Of a stretch of DNA of 64,000 bases, positions 48,017 through 58,793 are shown piece after piece. The notes under the pieces were generated by a model, which saw only the letters and a program-made list of their open reading frames with translations, searched no databases and was not told where the DNA came from. The stretch is from Adiantum capillus-veneris. Taxonomy: Eukaryota; Streptophyta; Polypodiopsida; Polypodiales; Pteridaceae. Position numbers and translations under genes: made by a program. The stretch is taken from the NCBI GenBank assembly GCA_014529385.2, contig CM043968.1, forward strand, positions 27,907,013 to 27,971,012, read 5' to 3'. How positions within the stretch are numbered: the stretch's first letter is position 1; each line of letters begins with the position of its first letter.

Positions 48017-48913
48017 CTAATGCTCGAAGTCTCGTCGCAATCGTCATGCAAGCTGCATATCTTTTGGCTGTATTGTCACTCGCTTTGCATGAATGGCACA
48101 TAGGTTGGTATCTTCCAACACTGAAATGATGTGGGCCTCTGCAGCTTCTTGAATAGCCTCTAGCGCTATTGCTTGCATTCTATATTGATTTCCATAGCTT
48201 TGAAGCACTTCCTTCACAGTGCGAGCAAAGGGGGCGCGTCGAATCAAGAGCTCCGTCGTCTTCTGGTAGTGGCGGATTTCTGCAAATGCCCTTGCTATTT
48301 TTCGGCGCCGCTGCGGTTGTCTTGGGGGCACTTGCACATTTGCTGGCGGACGGCGTGAAGGCTTCTTGAAAAACTTAGACTTGCGTCTGTTTACATGCTT
48401 AGGGGCTGGTTCTGCAGCCTGTTCTGATTCTTCCTCTTCCCTTGGTTGCCGATCTTGTCGTGTGGGGAGAGCTCCCTTGCCTTGAGGCAATGTCTTCCCC
48501 CCAACGGCCACCCGGTGTGTGCGCGGTATGTTTTCTCGCAGACATGGTGGCTCACTCTCTGATTCGGTGTCTGTATTGACCACCCGAGTCCTGGATGGTC
48601 CTGCTTGTGATTGGGGGCGCGACGGCTGCTCCCTATCGTACTCTAATGTTTGCTGGCCCTCTGCTTCTCTCCAACGCTGGGCACGTTGCTTCATTCTCTT
48701 TCTAGGTGTTATATCTTGAGGAGGTGGAGATTCAACAGTCCTTGATGAATCTCGTGCCCTACCACCATGCCCACTACCAGAAGAGTTCCTGGAACGGCCA
48801 GGTGTTCGTGGCCGTTTTCTTGTGCCTTTAAGCCATGACGGCTTCTCACATCCTTGGAGGGTGTTTTTGTTGGCAGGCGGATGCTCTTTCGCGGTTTGTT
48901 TGGTGCGCGCCAT
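48017..48913 (-). CDS. transposon gene 3: histone H3-like protein with a long linker
   Basis: A single exon starting at ATG 48913. Residues 1-8 are MARTKQTA, identical to the start of canonical H3 (K4 kept), but the next residues are KEH instead of RKS, so K9 is lost. Residues from about 17 to 200 form a basic, Arg/Ser/Pro-rich linker with acidic patches ([17 protein letters not shown]). Residues 205-289 are a complete H3 fold: [16 protein letters not shown] (alpha N), [19 protein letters not shown] (alpha 1 and loop 1, same length as H3), [11 protein letters not shown] (alpha 2) and [15 protein letters not shown] (identical to H3), then KDMQLA. The frame stops at TGA 48044-48046, exactly where canonical H3 has Arg. 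The reading beyond, RLRRDFEH up to TAG at 48017-48019, resembles the H3 tail RRIRGERA, so the TGA is probably a CGA mutation. Role inferred: it replaces H3 in nucleosomes on the element or at target chromatin. Confidence 0.9.
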
Positions 48914-48965
48914 TTCGTTGGTAAGAGCTCACCTATTCTTAAGAAATGAGTGATTTATGAGAGCA

Positions 48966-48978
48966 TGCAATATTTATA
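48966..48978 (-). promoter_or_regulatory. TATA box of the H3-like gene
   Basis: On the minus strand CCTTATAAATATTG lies about 55 bp upstream of the ATG at 48913. Just upstream is a small inverted repeat, GGGCCC...GGGCCC, around 48980-49002. Gene 2 also has GGGCC-rich DNA beside its TATA box, so the two promoters may be related. Confidence 0.5.
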
Positions 48979-49052
48979 AGGGCCCATTTAAAAAGGGCCC
49001 TGTTCACACTAATTTTTTTAAAAGAAGTATTATTTTTAAAATAAACATGTCA

Positions 49053-51924
49053 CTAAGAGTTGGACCCTACGTTCACGTTTAGTGACTCGCGCAGTATCCA
49101 CTTTGATCCTTGTCGCACTCTGCATCGCCGCCATGCAGCATGCTTGGTGGGACCTTGCGACATTTGCCACTTGTTGCTATGCTCTTGACGACTCCATTTA
49201 CGCACTTCAATAGCAATCTTGGATTGTCGCGCACGCTCCATTGTGAGCTTACGAGCAAATGTTGTGCGAAAAAACCAGTTGAACATCTCCTCCAAATAAT
49301 TGGATTGCACCATTCCACCACCATGTCGAGTATTTTTGAAGTACACTCCCCTTGCTCGATAATGGGACTTCTCCATGCCTTGAGTGCTAAAAATTTCAAG
49401 CGATCCATACTTGTGCATAAAAAATGCACCATGCGCAAACAAGATATGCTGTTCACATGAGCAAACGATCCACATTAGTAAATAAAAACAATCCCTTGTA
49501 ATGAATACACCATGAATGACTTACCATGTAATGTGTGATGTTATTTTCACCCCAAGAAAGGGTGAAGACCTTGGTAAAATCCGTCAAAGCTTCTTGAAAT
49601 GATTGCCGTTGTTCTTCTGTTGTGCTGTTAAGGCTCATAAGCTTGACCATTTTATCAAAATGGGCCCAAACTTGCTTGCGCTTGTTTGCAAGCTCGCCAT
49701 TTGAATCATTGTCAGTAGTAGCTTTGCATAACTCCTTCCAAAGCTCCCAAAGGTTACCTGCCTGCTGGTTGGAGCTGCTTTGAGCATCATATCGACTTGG
49801 CTTTCCTTGGGAAACTTTCTTCAAAAAGTGTCTAGCTTTTTGTCCACTCATTGACACTTGTTGAGCAATTTCATGGGCCTCCCCTGTGTTCTTTGCAGCA
49901 GCTATAGACACATTTCCACCATGACAGCCAATGGAATTCAAGAGTACCTCCACTCTTTCGATCGCTTCCTGGGACTTTTCCAACGGTTTCATTGTGAAAG
50001 CATAGTCAATGTGGAGCTTCAATAGCCTATCAAAAATACGCATGAATGCGTGTAATGTACAAAAATGTACATTCGATAGAGGAAATTGAAAGATTGGATT
50101 CCAAGTGTGGTCCTTTTGATCACGGTCTGGGGCATTGAGCATGGGACATCTCAGAATAGACGCTTCCCATTCTCTACCTTCATCTCCGACATCATGACAG
50201 TCTAACCCTTGTTCTCCATGCCCTTGCCATGGAAGCATGTAACTGGCCTTTGCAGTGCTCTTATGTGATTTTTGTCCATTAGGTTTGTACCCTCGAGTGC
50301 AAAATGGACAAGGCATGAGAGAAGAAGCCCCTTGTTTGCAGCCAAGCAAACACTTTATGGTCTTCAAATCCCCACCTAAGTGCCACTCCACATCATAACT
50401 ACCAAAGCCCTCAATCTCCAACTTCTGACCTGCAATTTGGGAGTGTATTACTTCTGTGATCCATGGAGTTCTCTCAAAAATCCACGAAAGTACTCCATTG
50501 GTCTCTTTGGGCACCTCAATAGCACCCAACCACCAAATGTCTTTCTCTGATTGCACGCTAAAAGATAGGGTGGGATATGGCTCGACTGAATCCCTTCGCT
50601 TGGTTTGCAGAAGGGCCTCGTTCATTAGAGTGACACTTAGCCTCTCTAACCTTCGGCCTTTCACTATTTGAAACTCATCGAGTTTCAGCACAAAAGCGAC
50701 TTTTGTGCCAAGCACTACAAAATAAATAGTGCTAAGACCTTAAACTTCAGCTTCTATGAAAAGAATAATACCAAAGAAAAAATTGTTCCACATTGTGTAA
50801 GGAAAGCCCTTATTCGAAGGTCTTATGGATTGTTTCTTACCTTTTCCCCTTGTCTTTGTTGCGCACGAAGCATAAAGGGAAGTTGGCATTGTGTCCTCAA
50901 TGTGTAGGTATGTCCCAATGCGGGAGAACACATCTTAGTTTGTGGCCTTCTTTGCGAGCTTGACCTTGTGAGGAACGGGAAATAGGTTTTCCACAATGCC
51001 ATGTTCTTTGAGGGCATCCTTTAGGAGTTGAAAAATAGCCTGATAGGCTTTGGTGCTGATTCCAGCCTCATCACAAGCTTGTTGAACGTCATCATCATTA
51101 ACCACATTTCTTAATTTACGCATAAGGTCCTTGGTGACTGCATCCTTAATGTGCTTACCTCCAGGTGATTGTAAGATAGAAATAACGTCCTCGGTATTGA
51201 GACAACTAGTGAGAAGGTTGACTTGATTATCTTAGCTTGTTCCACCGCATGCCTCCTGGATGAAGTTTCTAGCAACAAATAAACATAAATGTTAGAAAAT
51301 AGTGTGAAGTAAGAATGCAACATGCAAGTAAAGACCAAATCACCTTGTGGCTGTAACTCGTCGTTTGCGTGCTCCTCCGGAATATGCAAGAGTTTCAATG
51401 GATGAATACGGGCGTTTGCGTTCCCTTGCACCAAGGGGTGTTTCTTTCAAGTATGTGATGGTGTTGGTAAGCTTCTGGATGTGGGATTCCTTTTCTTGCA
51501 TTTGTTGTTCAAGACTTTTAACTACCCTCTCCGAAGAGGCAACACTCTCTTGTAATGCCGTCGTCTTGAGGTGAAGAGCTTGACATTCGTGCATCCACAT
51601 ATGCAAAGAAGCACCTGCACCCATACACAGCCGCTTGCAATAGCCTAACAAGCCTGCTTCTCCCCTCCCAAGAAATTGAAGAAATGTGGAAAGGCTATTA
51701 AACGGTGGATGGAAGCGGCTTATAGGATCGTAAGGGTACAAATGGCCATCCACCCAAATGTCAACATTGGTCTCACAAGCGGTGCGACGTTCCTGTGATG
51801 ACCTTTGATCACCTTCACTAGTGGTCTTCGGTGCAAATGCCGTGGGTAAGCGAATATGTATGCTTTTGGTGTGCGGAGTACGTGGTGGTGGAAGAAAACC
51901 ATTTGTGATGTCCGTGAGCACCAT
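49053..51924 (-). pseudogene. transposon gene 4: transposase-like protein, 865 codons, four exons, two TAA stops
   Basis: Exons on the minus strand are 51924-51344, 51268-50841, 50714-49525 and 49448-49053. The introns are 75, 126 and 76 bp with GT...AG ends, and together give an exact 2,595-nt frame. The start is ATG 51924, since no ATG lies upstream in frame. Two in-frame TAA codons (51232-51234 and 50935-50937; codons 206 and 305), each followed by GAT, are the only breaks, and CAA to TAA explains both. The N-terminal 190 residues include a coiled coil (SSERVVKSLEQQMQEKE) and basic ARKRRVTATR. The core has D349 (LKLDEFQIVKG), D452 (HLGGDLKTIKCLLG) followed by CPFC, and E759 (FSTQGMEKSHYRA), a plausible D-D-E set. 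The GGD...CPxC and QGMEKSH...YFKNTRH patterns resemble uncharacterised transposase-like proteins I recall from invertebrates. Family placement is inference. Confidence 0.75.
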
Positions 51925-51949
51925 GGAAGCTGTTGCGTGAGGAAGCAAA

Positions 51950-52120
51950 TGATGAAAAGATAGAGGGGGAAGGGTAGAGAGGCCGAGCAGGATGGGAGGA
52001 GAGAAGGAGGGAGGGAGGGGAGGGAGAGATTGGGGAGGAGGAGGAAGGTAGGGGCAGAGAGGGAGAGGGAGAGAGGAGGGAGGAGGGAGGAGGGAGGAGG
52101 ATGAGAGAACAAAATGTTTA
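51950..52120 (-). promoter_or_regulatory. pyrimidine-rich leader upstream of the transposase gene
   Basis: On the minus strand about 150 bp of nearly pure C/T sequence (CTCC and TCCC repeats) precedes the ATG at 51924. Plant core promoters and 5' leaders often carry such Y-patches. No clear TATA box was found. Confidence 0.4.
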
Positions 52121-52511
52121 TTACTTTTTGGGGGAAAAGATTTTTGAAAAAATGGACTTTCTAAGCTTGTGGGTTAAAAAATGGGTCAAAAAATGATTTT
52201 TGGATATGTATATATGTTGGGAGGGAGTTTTAAGTAAAAAACAAATAAAAATAAAATTTTTTTAAAAAAGTCAAATTTTGACTCTTTTTGACCCACGGAA
52301 TTGCTGATGTGGACACACCCCTATGCTTCCTTCACTTTAAAAAAAGCTAGAGAGAGAAAGCAACCTTTTAGGTCCACATCCTACATTTGTCTAAAAAAAA
52401 GGCTAGAGAAACCTACTCAAAACTACCTTCTTCAATGCCCTTGCCCCCTAAACCCCACACAACATTAGCCTTAATCCCTAAAAATTAGGATTCCTTACAA
52501 GGCCCATGCAA

Positions 52512-52531
52512 GGTTCATATTTCTCCTAATG
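52512..52531 (-). repeat. right terminal inverted repeat of the H3-encoding transposon
   Basis: The plus strand reads GGTTCATATTTCTCCTAATG, immediately followed by the target duplication TC at 52532-52533. Confidence 0.92.
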
Positions 52532-52533
52532 TC

Positions 52534-53215
52534 ATTGGGAAGAAGTGAAACATATCTTGAGATACATCAAGGGTTCAACCAACAAGTGCTTACGCTTTGG
52601 GAATAGTGATGCATTCATAATTGGATACACTGATTCAGATTATGCGGGTTGTGTGGACACTAGGAGATCCACATCTGGCTATGTTTTCTTGTTTGTTGGA
52701 GTGGCAATCTCTTGGAGGTCATGTATCCAAAATTTCACTTTGTCTTCCACCACTGAGACAGAGTATGTTGCAGTTTCTAGCGCTAGCAAGGAAGCTGTAT
52801 GGTTATCTTGTCTAGTGGGAGACCTCGGCATACACCAAACTCCAGTGTTCCATTGTGATAGCCATACTACAATTGTGTTAGCAAAGAACCCCTTGTTTCA
52901 TTCCAAGTCAAAACACATCGAGATTAGGTATCATGTGATACAGGATATTTTGGCTAGCAAACGCATTGACTTAGCCAAAGTTCACATGGATGATAACCCT
53001 ACAGATGCTCTTACAAAGAGCTTAGCCACAAAGTGGTTGACACATTGCATTGAGATGATGGACGTAGGGTGAAGCCTCATGATGCTTCACATTTGTACAA
53101 GTTTGTACTAACATAGGCCACGTGGGCCACTATGGCCTTCAAGTGGGAGATTCTAAGGGTGCAGGCCATGCTGACTAGGTGCCGCCCACTCTAACCTTAT
53201 TCTTTAATAAAAAAA
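52534..53215 (+). pseudogene. copia-1, fragment 4 (RNase H, polypurine tract, LTR remnant)
   Basis: The frame resumes as HWEEVKHILRYIKG and stays open to 53072. The copia RNase H is complete: YTDSDYAGC (Asp), SSTTETEY (Glu), FHCDSHTT (Asp), MDDNPTDALTK (Asp). After the stop comes TTCAAGTGGGAG, matching the polypurine position of copia-2, then an LTR remnant to about 53215 (CTTATTCTTTAATA in common with the copia-2 LTR). The open RNase H shows the element is not ancient. Confidence 0.85.
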
Positions 53216-53289
53216 GATCTTACACAAGGCTTTTGGGCAAAAGCCATCTTGACCGCAGTGCACATTATAAATTGTTTGACTAGTACACC

Positions 53290-55315
53290 ATTGAATTATG
53301 AGATTCCAGAAGAGTTATTGTCTAAACGTAAGCCCCACTATGACCATCTATGTGTTTTGGTTGTGAAGCTTATGCTCACGTGCCTAAACAACATCGACAG
53401 AAGTTAGAGCCAAAGTCACACAAATGTATTTGCATTGGATATGGTGCAGATGGAGAGATGGGATATTGTCTCTGGCACCTGGAATCTCGTCGAGTCATCC
53501 GTAGTTCAGATGTGATCTTCAATGAGTCAAAGATGCATAAACAAACTATCAAGGAAATAGAGGCTCGGAGAGTCACTTTCGAGGATCTTGCCCCACAGAC
53601 AGTGAAATCAACTCAGTGGGCTAGTGATGTACCTTTCATTAGCAATGCTCCACAGGGAGCGGTTAGCAATGGTCAAGGAGTGAGACGGTCTACTAGAGTC
53701 TCTTGTCCACCTGCGCGTTTCGAGCCAGGTCTTGATTACATCATGTTGATCGATTGCAGTGAGCCAAGCTGCTACCAAGAAGCCATGATGATGGATGATG
53801 TGGTGAAGTGGAAGTAGGCTATGGAATCTGAGTATAACTCGATTCTGGCTAATGACACTTGGGACTTGGTTGAACTGCGAAATGATGTGAAAGCTTTACC
53901 TTGCAAATGGGTTTACAAGAAGAAATTTACCTCAGGTGATCCAAATACAAAGTACAAGGCTAGACTTGTAGCCAAAGGGTTCAAACAGCAAAAGGGAGTC
54001 AATTTTGATGAAACCTTCTCGCCTGTGGTCAAGATGACAACGCTTAGAACAGTACTTGGTCTTGTAGCTATTTTGGACATGGAACTTGTCCAAATGGATG
54101 TGAAGACAGCATTTCTTACGGGGATCTTGATGAGGATGTTTACATGCAGTAGCATGAAGGGTTTGTTTAGCAGAACGCATCTTGTGAGGAGCTAGTATGT
54201 AAGATAAAAAAGGCACTTTATGGCTTAAAGCAGGGTTCAAGGCAATGGTATCATAAATTTGATGCATGTATGAGGTCTCAAGGATAGAAAAGGAGAGAAG
54301 AGGATCACTGCTTGTACACAAGAAAGCTAGATGATGGCTCGATGATCATTCTAGTTTTGTATGTTGATGAGATGCTTATAGCTGGGAAATCCATTGCAAA
54401 AATTGCCAACTTGAAGAAAACACTTAGCAATAGTTTTGCAATGAAAGATTTGGGGAATGCTACACACTTTCTTGGCATGCGAATCAAACGAGATCGCAAA
54501 CGTCGTATTCTTGAGTTATCTCAGGAAACATACACTGAGAAAGTTTTGCAGCATTTCAATATGCAGGGGGGGAAAGCATTGAGTACCCCAATGCAGGCAT
54601 TCTTGAAACTTAGTAAGAAAGATGCACCCAAATCTGATGCTGAGAGAGCAAAAATGGCTAAGGTACCATATTCTTTGGCAGTGGGTGGTCTCATGTATGC
54701 TATGGTAGCCACAAGGCCAGACATTGCTTTTTCACTGGGAGTGGTGAGCCGATATATGGAAAATCCTGGTAGCAAGCATTGGGAAGCAGTGAAGCACATT
54801 CTTAGGTACCTCAAAGGTACGGTCGACAGGTGTTTACGTTTCAGGAACAATGATGCATCCATGTGGGTTATGCGGATGTAGACTATGCGGGTTGTGTCGA
54901 CAATAGGAGATCGACATCTGGCTATGTCTTCATATTTGCTAGAGCAACAGTATCTTGGAGGTCATGTGTTCAAGATTGTATCTTGTCTTCCACTACGGAA
55001 GCAGAGTACATTGCATTGTCGGATGCAAGTAAAGAGGCTGTATGATTATCTCACTTGGTCAAAAATCTTGGCATTGATGAGACTCCAGTGATATATTGTG
55101 ATAGTCAGAGTGCTCTTGCATTGGCAAGGAATCCCGTGTTCCACTCTAAATTGAAACACATTGAAGTCAGGTATCATCTCGTGAGAGATTTCTTGGCCAA
55201 AAAGCTCATTGATTTGGTCAAGAAAAACACTGACGACAACCCAGCAGATGCTTTCACGAAAGGCTTAGCTTTAGAGCGGTTTACACATTGCAGTGAGTTG
55301 ATGGGTATAGGTTGA
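53290..55315 (+). pseudogene. copia-2 pol: integrase end, reverse transcriptase, RNase H
   Basis: The integrase C-terminal part (LNYEIPEELLSKRKPHYDHL, then FGCEAYAHVPKQHRQ) is followed after a TAG at 53817 by the reverse transcriptase: MESEYNSILANDTWDLV, ALPCKWVYKKK, VQMDVKTAFL, then frameshifted. It continues with ALYGLKQGSRQWYHKF, a stop, and LVLYVDEMLIAG near 54357. The catalytic YVDD is YVDE, so the second catalytic Asp is lost. The RNase H region (YADVDYAGC, STTEAEY, YCDSQSAL, TDDNPADAFTKG) ends at 55315. The 5' LTR, gag, protease and most of integrase are missing. It follows copia-1 in the same orientation and is of the same family. Confidence 0.88.
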
Positions 55316-55384
55316 AGCCACTAGATTGCTTCACGGTTGTACATACCAGGTCACTTGGGCTGCATTGGCTTTCAAGTGGGACTT

Positions 55385-55600
55385 TGTTGGGATTCATGCC
55401 AATTGGCCGGACATCCCACTTACTACTAACCCATCTACTAACTTCACCATTATACACTTATTCTTTAATACAATAGAATGAGGAGCTGCAACAGGATAAC
55501 GCTGCTGTGCACTCCACCCAAAGCAGATCTCTCTGTCTCTTTCTGCTCTTGCACTTGCACTTGCACACGCTTTCCGCAACACCTTCATGTGTCACTGAAT
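55385..55600 (+). mobile_element. 3' LTR start of copia-2
   Basis: TGTTGGGATTCATGCC begins just after the purine stretch CAAGTGGGACTT. It contains CTTATTCTTTAATACAATAG, also seen in the copia-1 remnant. The right edge is not fixed because no intact partner LTR is present. Confidence 0.55.
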
Positions 55601-55989
55601 ATCTCCAGTATGCAAGGCCATCAAGTAGAAACATGGGGTATGTATCCTAGAGCTCTCCCACCCTATGGTCATCACAAAGGGGCGAGGCCCTTTAGAGCTT
55701 TGAGCTCATGGCCTCGGACCATGAGCTATGGCGGGCGCTCTGTTGAGCACTGTGCGTAGCGCTGAGTGGCCCACTGGGCAACACAACATGAACTTTTGGC
55801 AGCGTTGGTGATCTCTGGGCACGTGATGCCATTGGTCGATCGTTGAGTGGCATAGTTTGCCTTGCTCACATGGCAAGGGGTGCCCCTTTGCGAGCATGTT
55901 CCCACGGCCCTTTGGGCCTGGAAGATTTTCAAGGAAAAATGGGAGAGGGCACTAGCGCCTCCTCCTCGAGAACTCAAGTGTGGCAATGT

Positions 55990-56145
<156 letters not shown>

Positions 56146-56991
56146 TCTCAACTCGCAGATCTCAAGGCCTGTATGAACTACCAAGTTCAGAGCCTGAAGG
56201 GTCCCAAGAGGCTCAAGTTACTAAAAAAGGGTAGGGCCCCTCTATAAAACCCCATATTTTGTTTATTTTAAGGGGTTTCTTCCCAGACTTTAAACTGTGT
56301 GGTGCCAAAAATCCAAGAGTGAGCCCTTGGGGTTGTATTTTTTATGTGAGCTCACCATTTTTGGTGTTGTTATGGTGGTATGTGCATTGTATTGAAAAAT
56401 TCCAAGCCGTTCCCTTCCGTTTGTGATGTTGTTTCCCCTTTCCCCTCTCTTTTCTCTTGCTCTTTGTGTGGGTGTTGGTGTAGGCAGAGGTGTGTGCCCG
56501 CGTACCACTTTGTGGTGCCGCAAGAGAGTGAAAATAGTTGTGGTGTGCATGTGGTGTGTTGAAATGAGCATTGGTGGTGTGTGTGAGTCTTGATAGCATC
56601 CAAAACCAAAGTTGTTTACCTCTTCTTCATGAGCATGTTTTTCCATTTATTATGTATAGGCTCATGGGCTCTTTACGAGTTCCGGATTGTATATATTATT
56701 TTACTTTATGTGCCTTGGCAACCAACCATTTGTTTTATAAAACCCTAGGCATATAAGTGAATTGTTAGAGTGAGTGTTTTAATCCTTAGTCATAGCTAAC
56801 TATTCAATAGACTCATCCATAAGCCCAATGGCAGAGTAACATTTCATAATTATTTGTATTTACTCATTTCCACATGTGCTTTGCATTCCTCTTATGCTTT
56901 ATTGCCATATGATTCAGCTTGCTACCTCATCCATGTTTTTTTTTGTACTCACATCCTTCCTTGAGCGTCTATCAACGTCATGGCTTTGTCA

Positions 56992-57010
56992 GGGGCACCG
57001 TTGTCGGGGA
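56992..57010 (+). other. primer binding site, Asp-tRNA type
   Basis: GGGGCACCGTTGTCGGGGA closely matches the TGGCGCCGTTGCCGGGGA-type site complementary to tRNA-Asp, used by Athila/Tat-like gypsy elements. It implies that an LTR ends just upstream (near TTTGTCA, 56985-56991) and that the element's interior runs to the right. No partner LTR was located in the window. Confidence 0.55.
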
Positions 57011-58573
57011 TGGTAGCCTAAGCTAGAGGAGATTTTTTGAGAAGATTGAGTGTTTAGGTGTAAAAAATCACCTTCTTTTTCATAATTGATCACTAATTTT
57101 TTATTAATCTACTAAAAGTTTGTGTGCTAAACATATGTATCTTTCTAATTAGAGGTTTAGAAATCACTATTTTGAAAGAAAATTGCAAAAAATTTATGTG
57201 TATCTGAGTAATTTTAGTGTGTAATTAATGGATTTTTCACTAATTATCCTCTCAAATTGCTCACTAATTGCATGTGATTTTAATGCAGTGCATAAATAAA
57301 TCAAGCATTGTATGTGTGCTCATTGCTAAAATATGTGTAATTTCCATGAATTTGATGCTACACATAAGTTTTTTGTGATTGCTTGTGTGTAGGTGAATTG
57401 TAGTTAACTGGTTGCTATGTATACACACACACACACACACACATGTGTAGGAGTCATTGGAGTTGGGATTCGATGAGATTCTTGATACAAATATGGCCAC
57501 TTAATTTTTGATTTAGGTGTAGGTTTTAATTGAAGATTAGGCACATCAAAATTGGTGTAATTTTATGTGTAATGGTGTGTGCCTATGTGTAAACAAAGTG
57601 CACAAACTGGAGTGCAATTGTATGGAAATTTCGATACCAATTGATTGATTTGAAGTAATCGGATGTTTATGATTCTCAAAATGATTATGGTGAATGGTTT
57701 TGGGTATTCAAATTGCACCATTATGCTATCAAAATTGCGGTAAAACTAGGTGTGTGTAACCTTGTATGTGTGTTAATTGTCTGTATTTACACACTTTCAA
57801 ATTGATTGAATGATTGAAGTAATGTGTAAATGAGATGTTGCAAATGCTGATTGGATTTTGAGTGTTGGACCAATGTGCAAAAATGGTTAAAAACACTCCA
57901 AAACGGTTCAAATTTGAGTGGCATATGGATGATTGATTGATTGGATGATGTAATTACATTGCTAATTGCTGAAAATTGAGTTAATTTAGCTGCATAATTT
58001 TTAGAATTTTTAAAGTAAAATTTTGGCTTTTAAAAAAAAAATTAGCTTTTTTTGCTAATTTATTCCTGAAATTGCTAATTTTTATCCAAAAAAAACAGTG
58101 AAAATAAAAAAATTTGATGTAAACTGTCTTGGACATTTTTAGCGCATTTTTGAGTCTCGAGCTTTTTTTTTTGCATTGTATTCTATTTTTGAAAAAAAAT
58201 TAAAAACAAATATACACACACCCACCCCCACGGTAACTCATCTCTTTCTCTCGGTTTATACCTTTTTTGTGTAATTTTCAGACTCTTTTTTCTATTATTT
58301 TCATATTTTGCCTAATTTTTTGGCTACTTTTTCTCATTTTCTAGGTTTAATTTTATTTTTAATTTTCAATTTCTTTTGACCCTAGTCATTTTAAAAAAAC
58401 ACACCAAAAGCAAACTCCCCCTCAAAAGCCTTTTTCAAATAAAAAACTAAAATATATATACAAAATTTAAAAAAAGAAAAAAGAGGAATAAAAAATAAGA
58501 AACATTAAAAAAATCTCACACACACATACACACTTAAAAGCACACCCACACCCACGTGCTCTCAATCATTCCA

Positions 58574-58620
<47 letters not shown>

Positions 58621-58629
58621 CTCTCTCTC

Positions 58630-58695
<66 letters not shown>

Positions 58696-58733
58696 CATGC
58701 ATGAACGCACACACATATATAAACAAAAAAATA

Positions 58734-58793
<60 letters not shown>

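Larger units (their letters stand above)
42573..52531. mobile_element. 9,959-bp multi-gene DNA transposon encoding a histone H3-like protein
   Basis: The left end is CATTAGGAAAAATATGAACC (42573-42592). The right end, read inward, is CATTAGGAGAAATATGAACC (52531-52512), 19 of 20 identical. The flanks are the 2-bp duplication TC (42571-42572 and 52532-52533). Deleting the element plus one TC restores copia codons G-Q-N-H-W-E-E exactly, which proves the boundaries. Further inside, GGGATTAAGG occurs at both ends in inverted orientation. It holds four genes: two on the plus strand (43345-46508) and two on the minus strand (51924-48017), meeting at three palindromes. CATTA ends and a 2-bp duplication recall the CACTA/Mirage/Chapaev group, but the superfamily is not settled. 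Confidence 0.92.

Noticed and set aside
48044-48913. The H3-like gene as a centromeric H3 (CENH3)
   Set aside because: Loop 1 is not lengthened, the tail start is canonical, and the gene lies in a transposon. It fits ordinary H3 with an insertion better.
49053-51924. Transposase as RAG1/Transib
   Set aside because: Some motif wording is similar, but Transib makes 5-bp duplications and this element has 2 bp. No RAG-type heptamer/nonamer ends were seen.
42573-52531. An integrated viral genome (giant virus or polinton) as the source of the histone gene
   Set aside because: There is no capsid, protein-primed polymerase, packaging ATPase or integrase. The short ends, 2-bp duplication and introns fit a DNA transposon.
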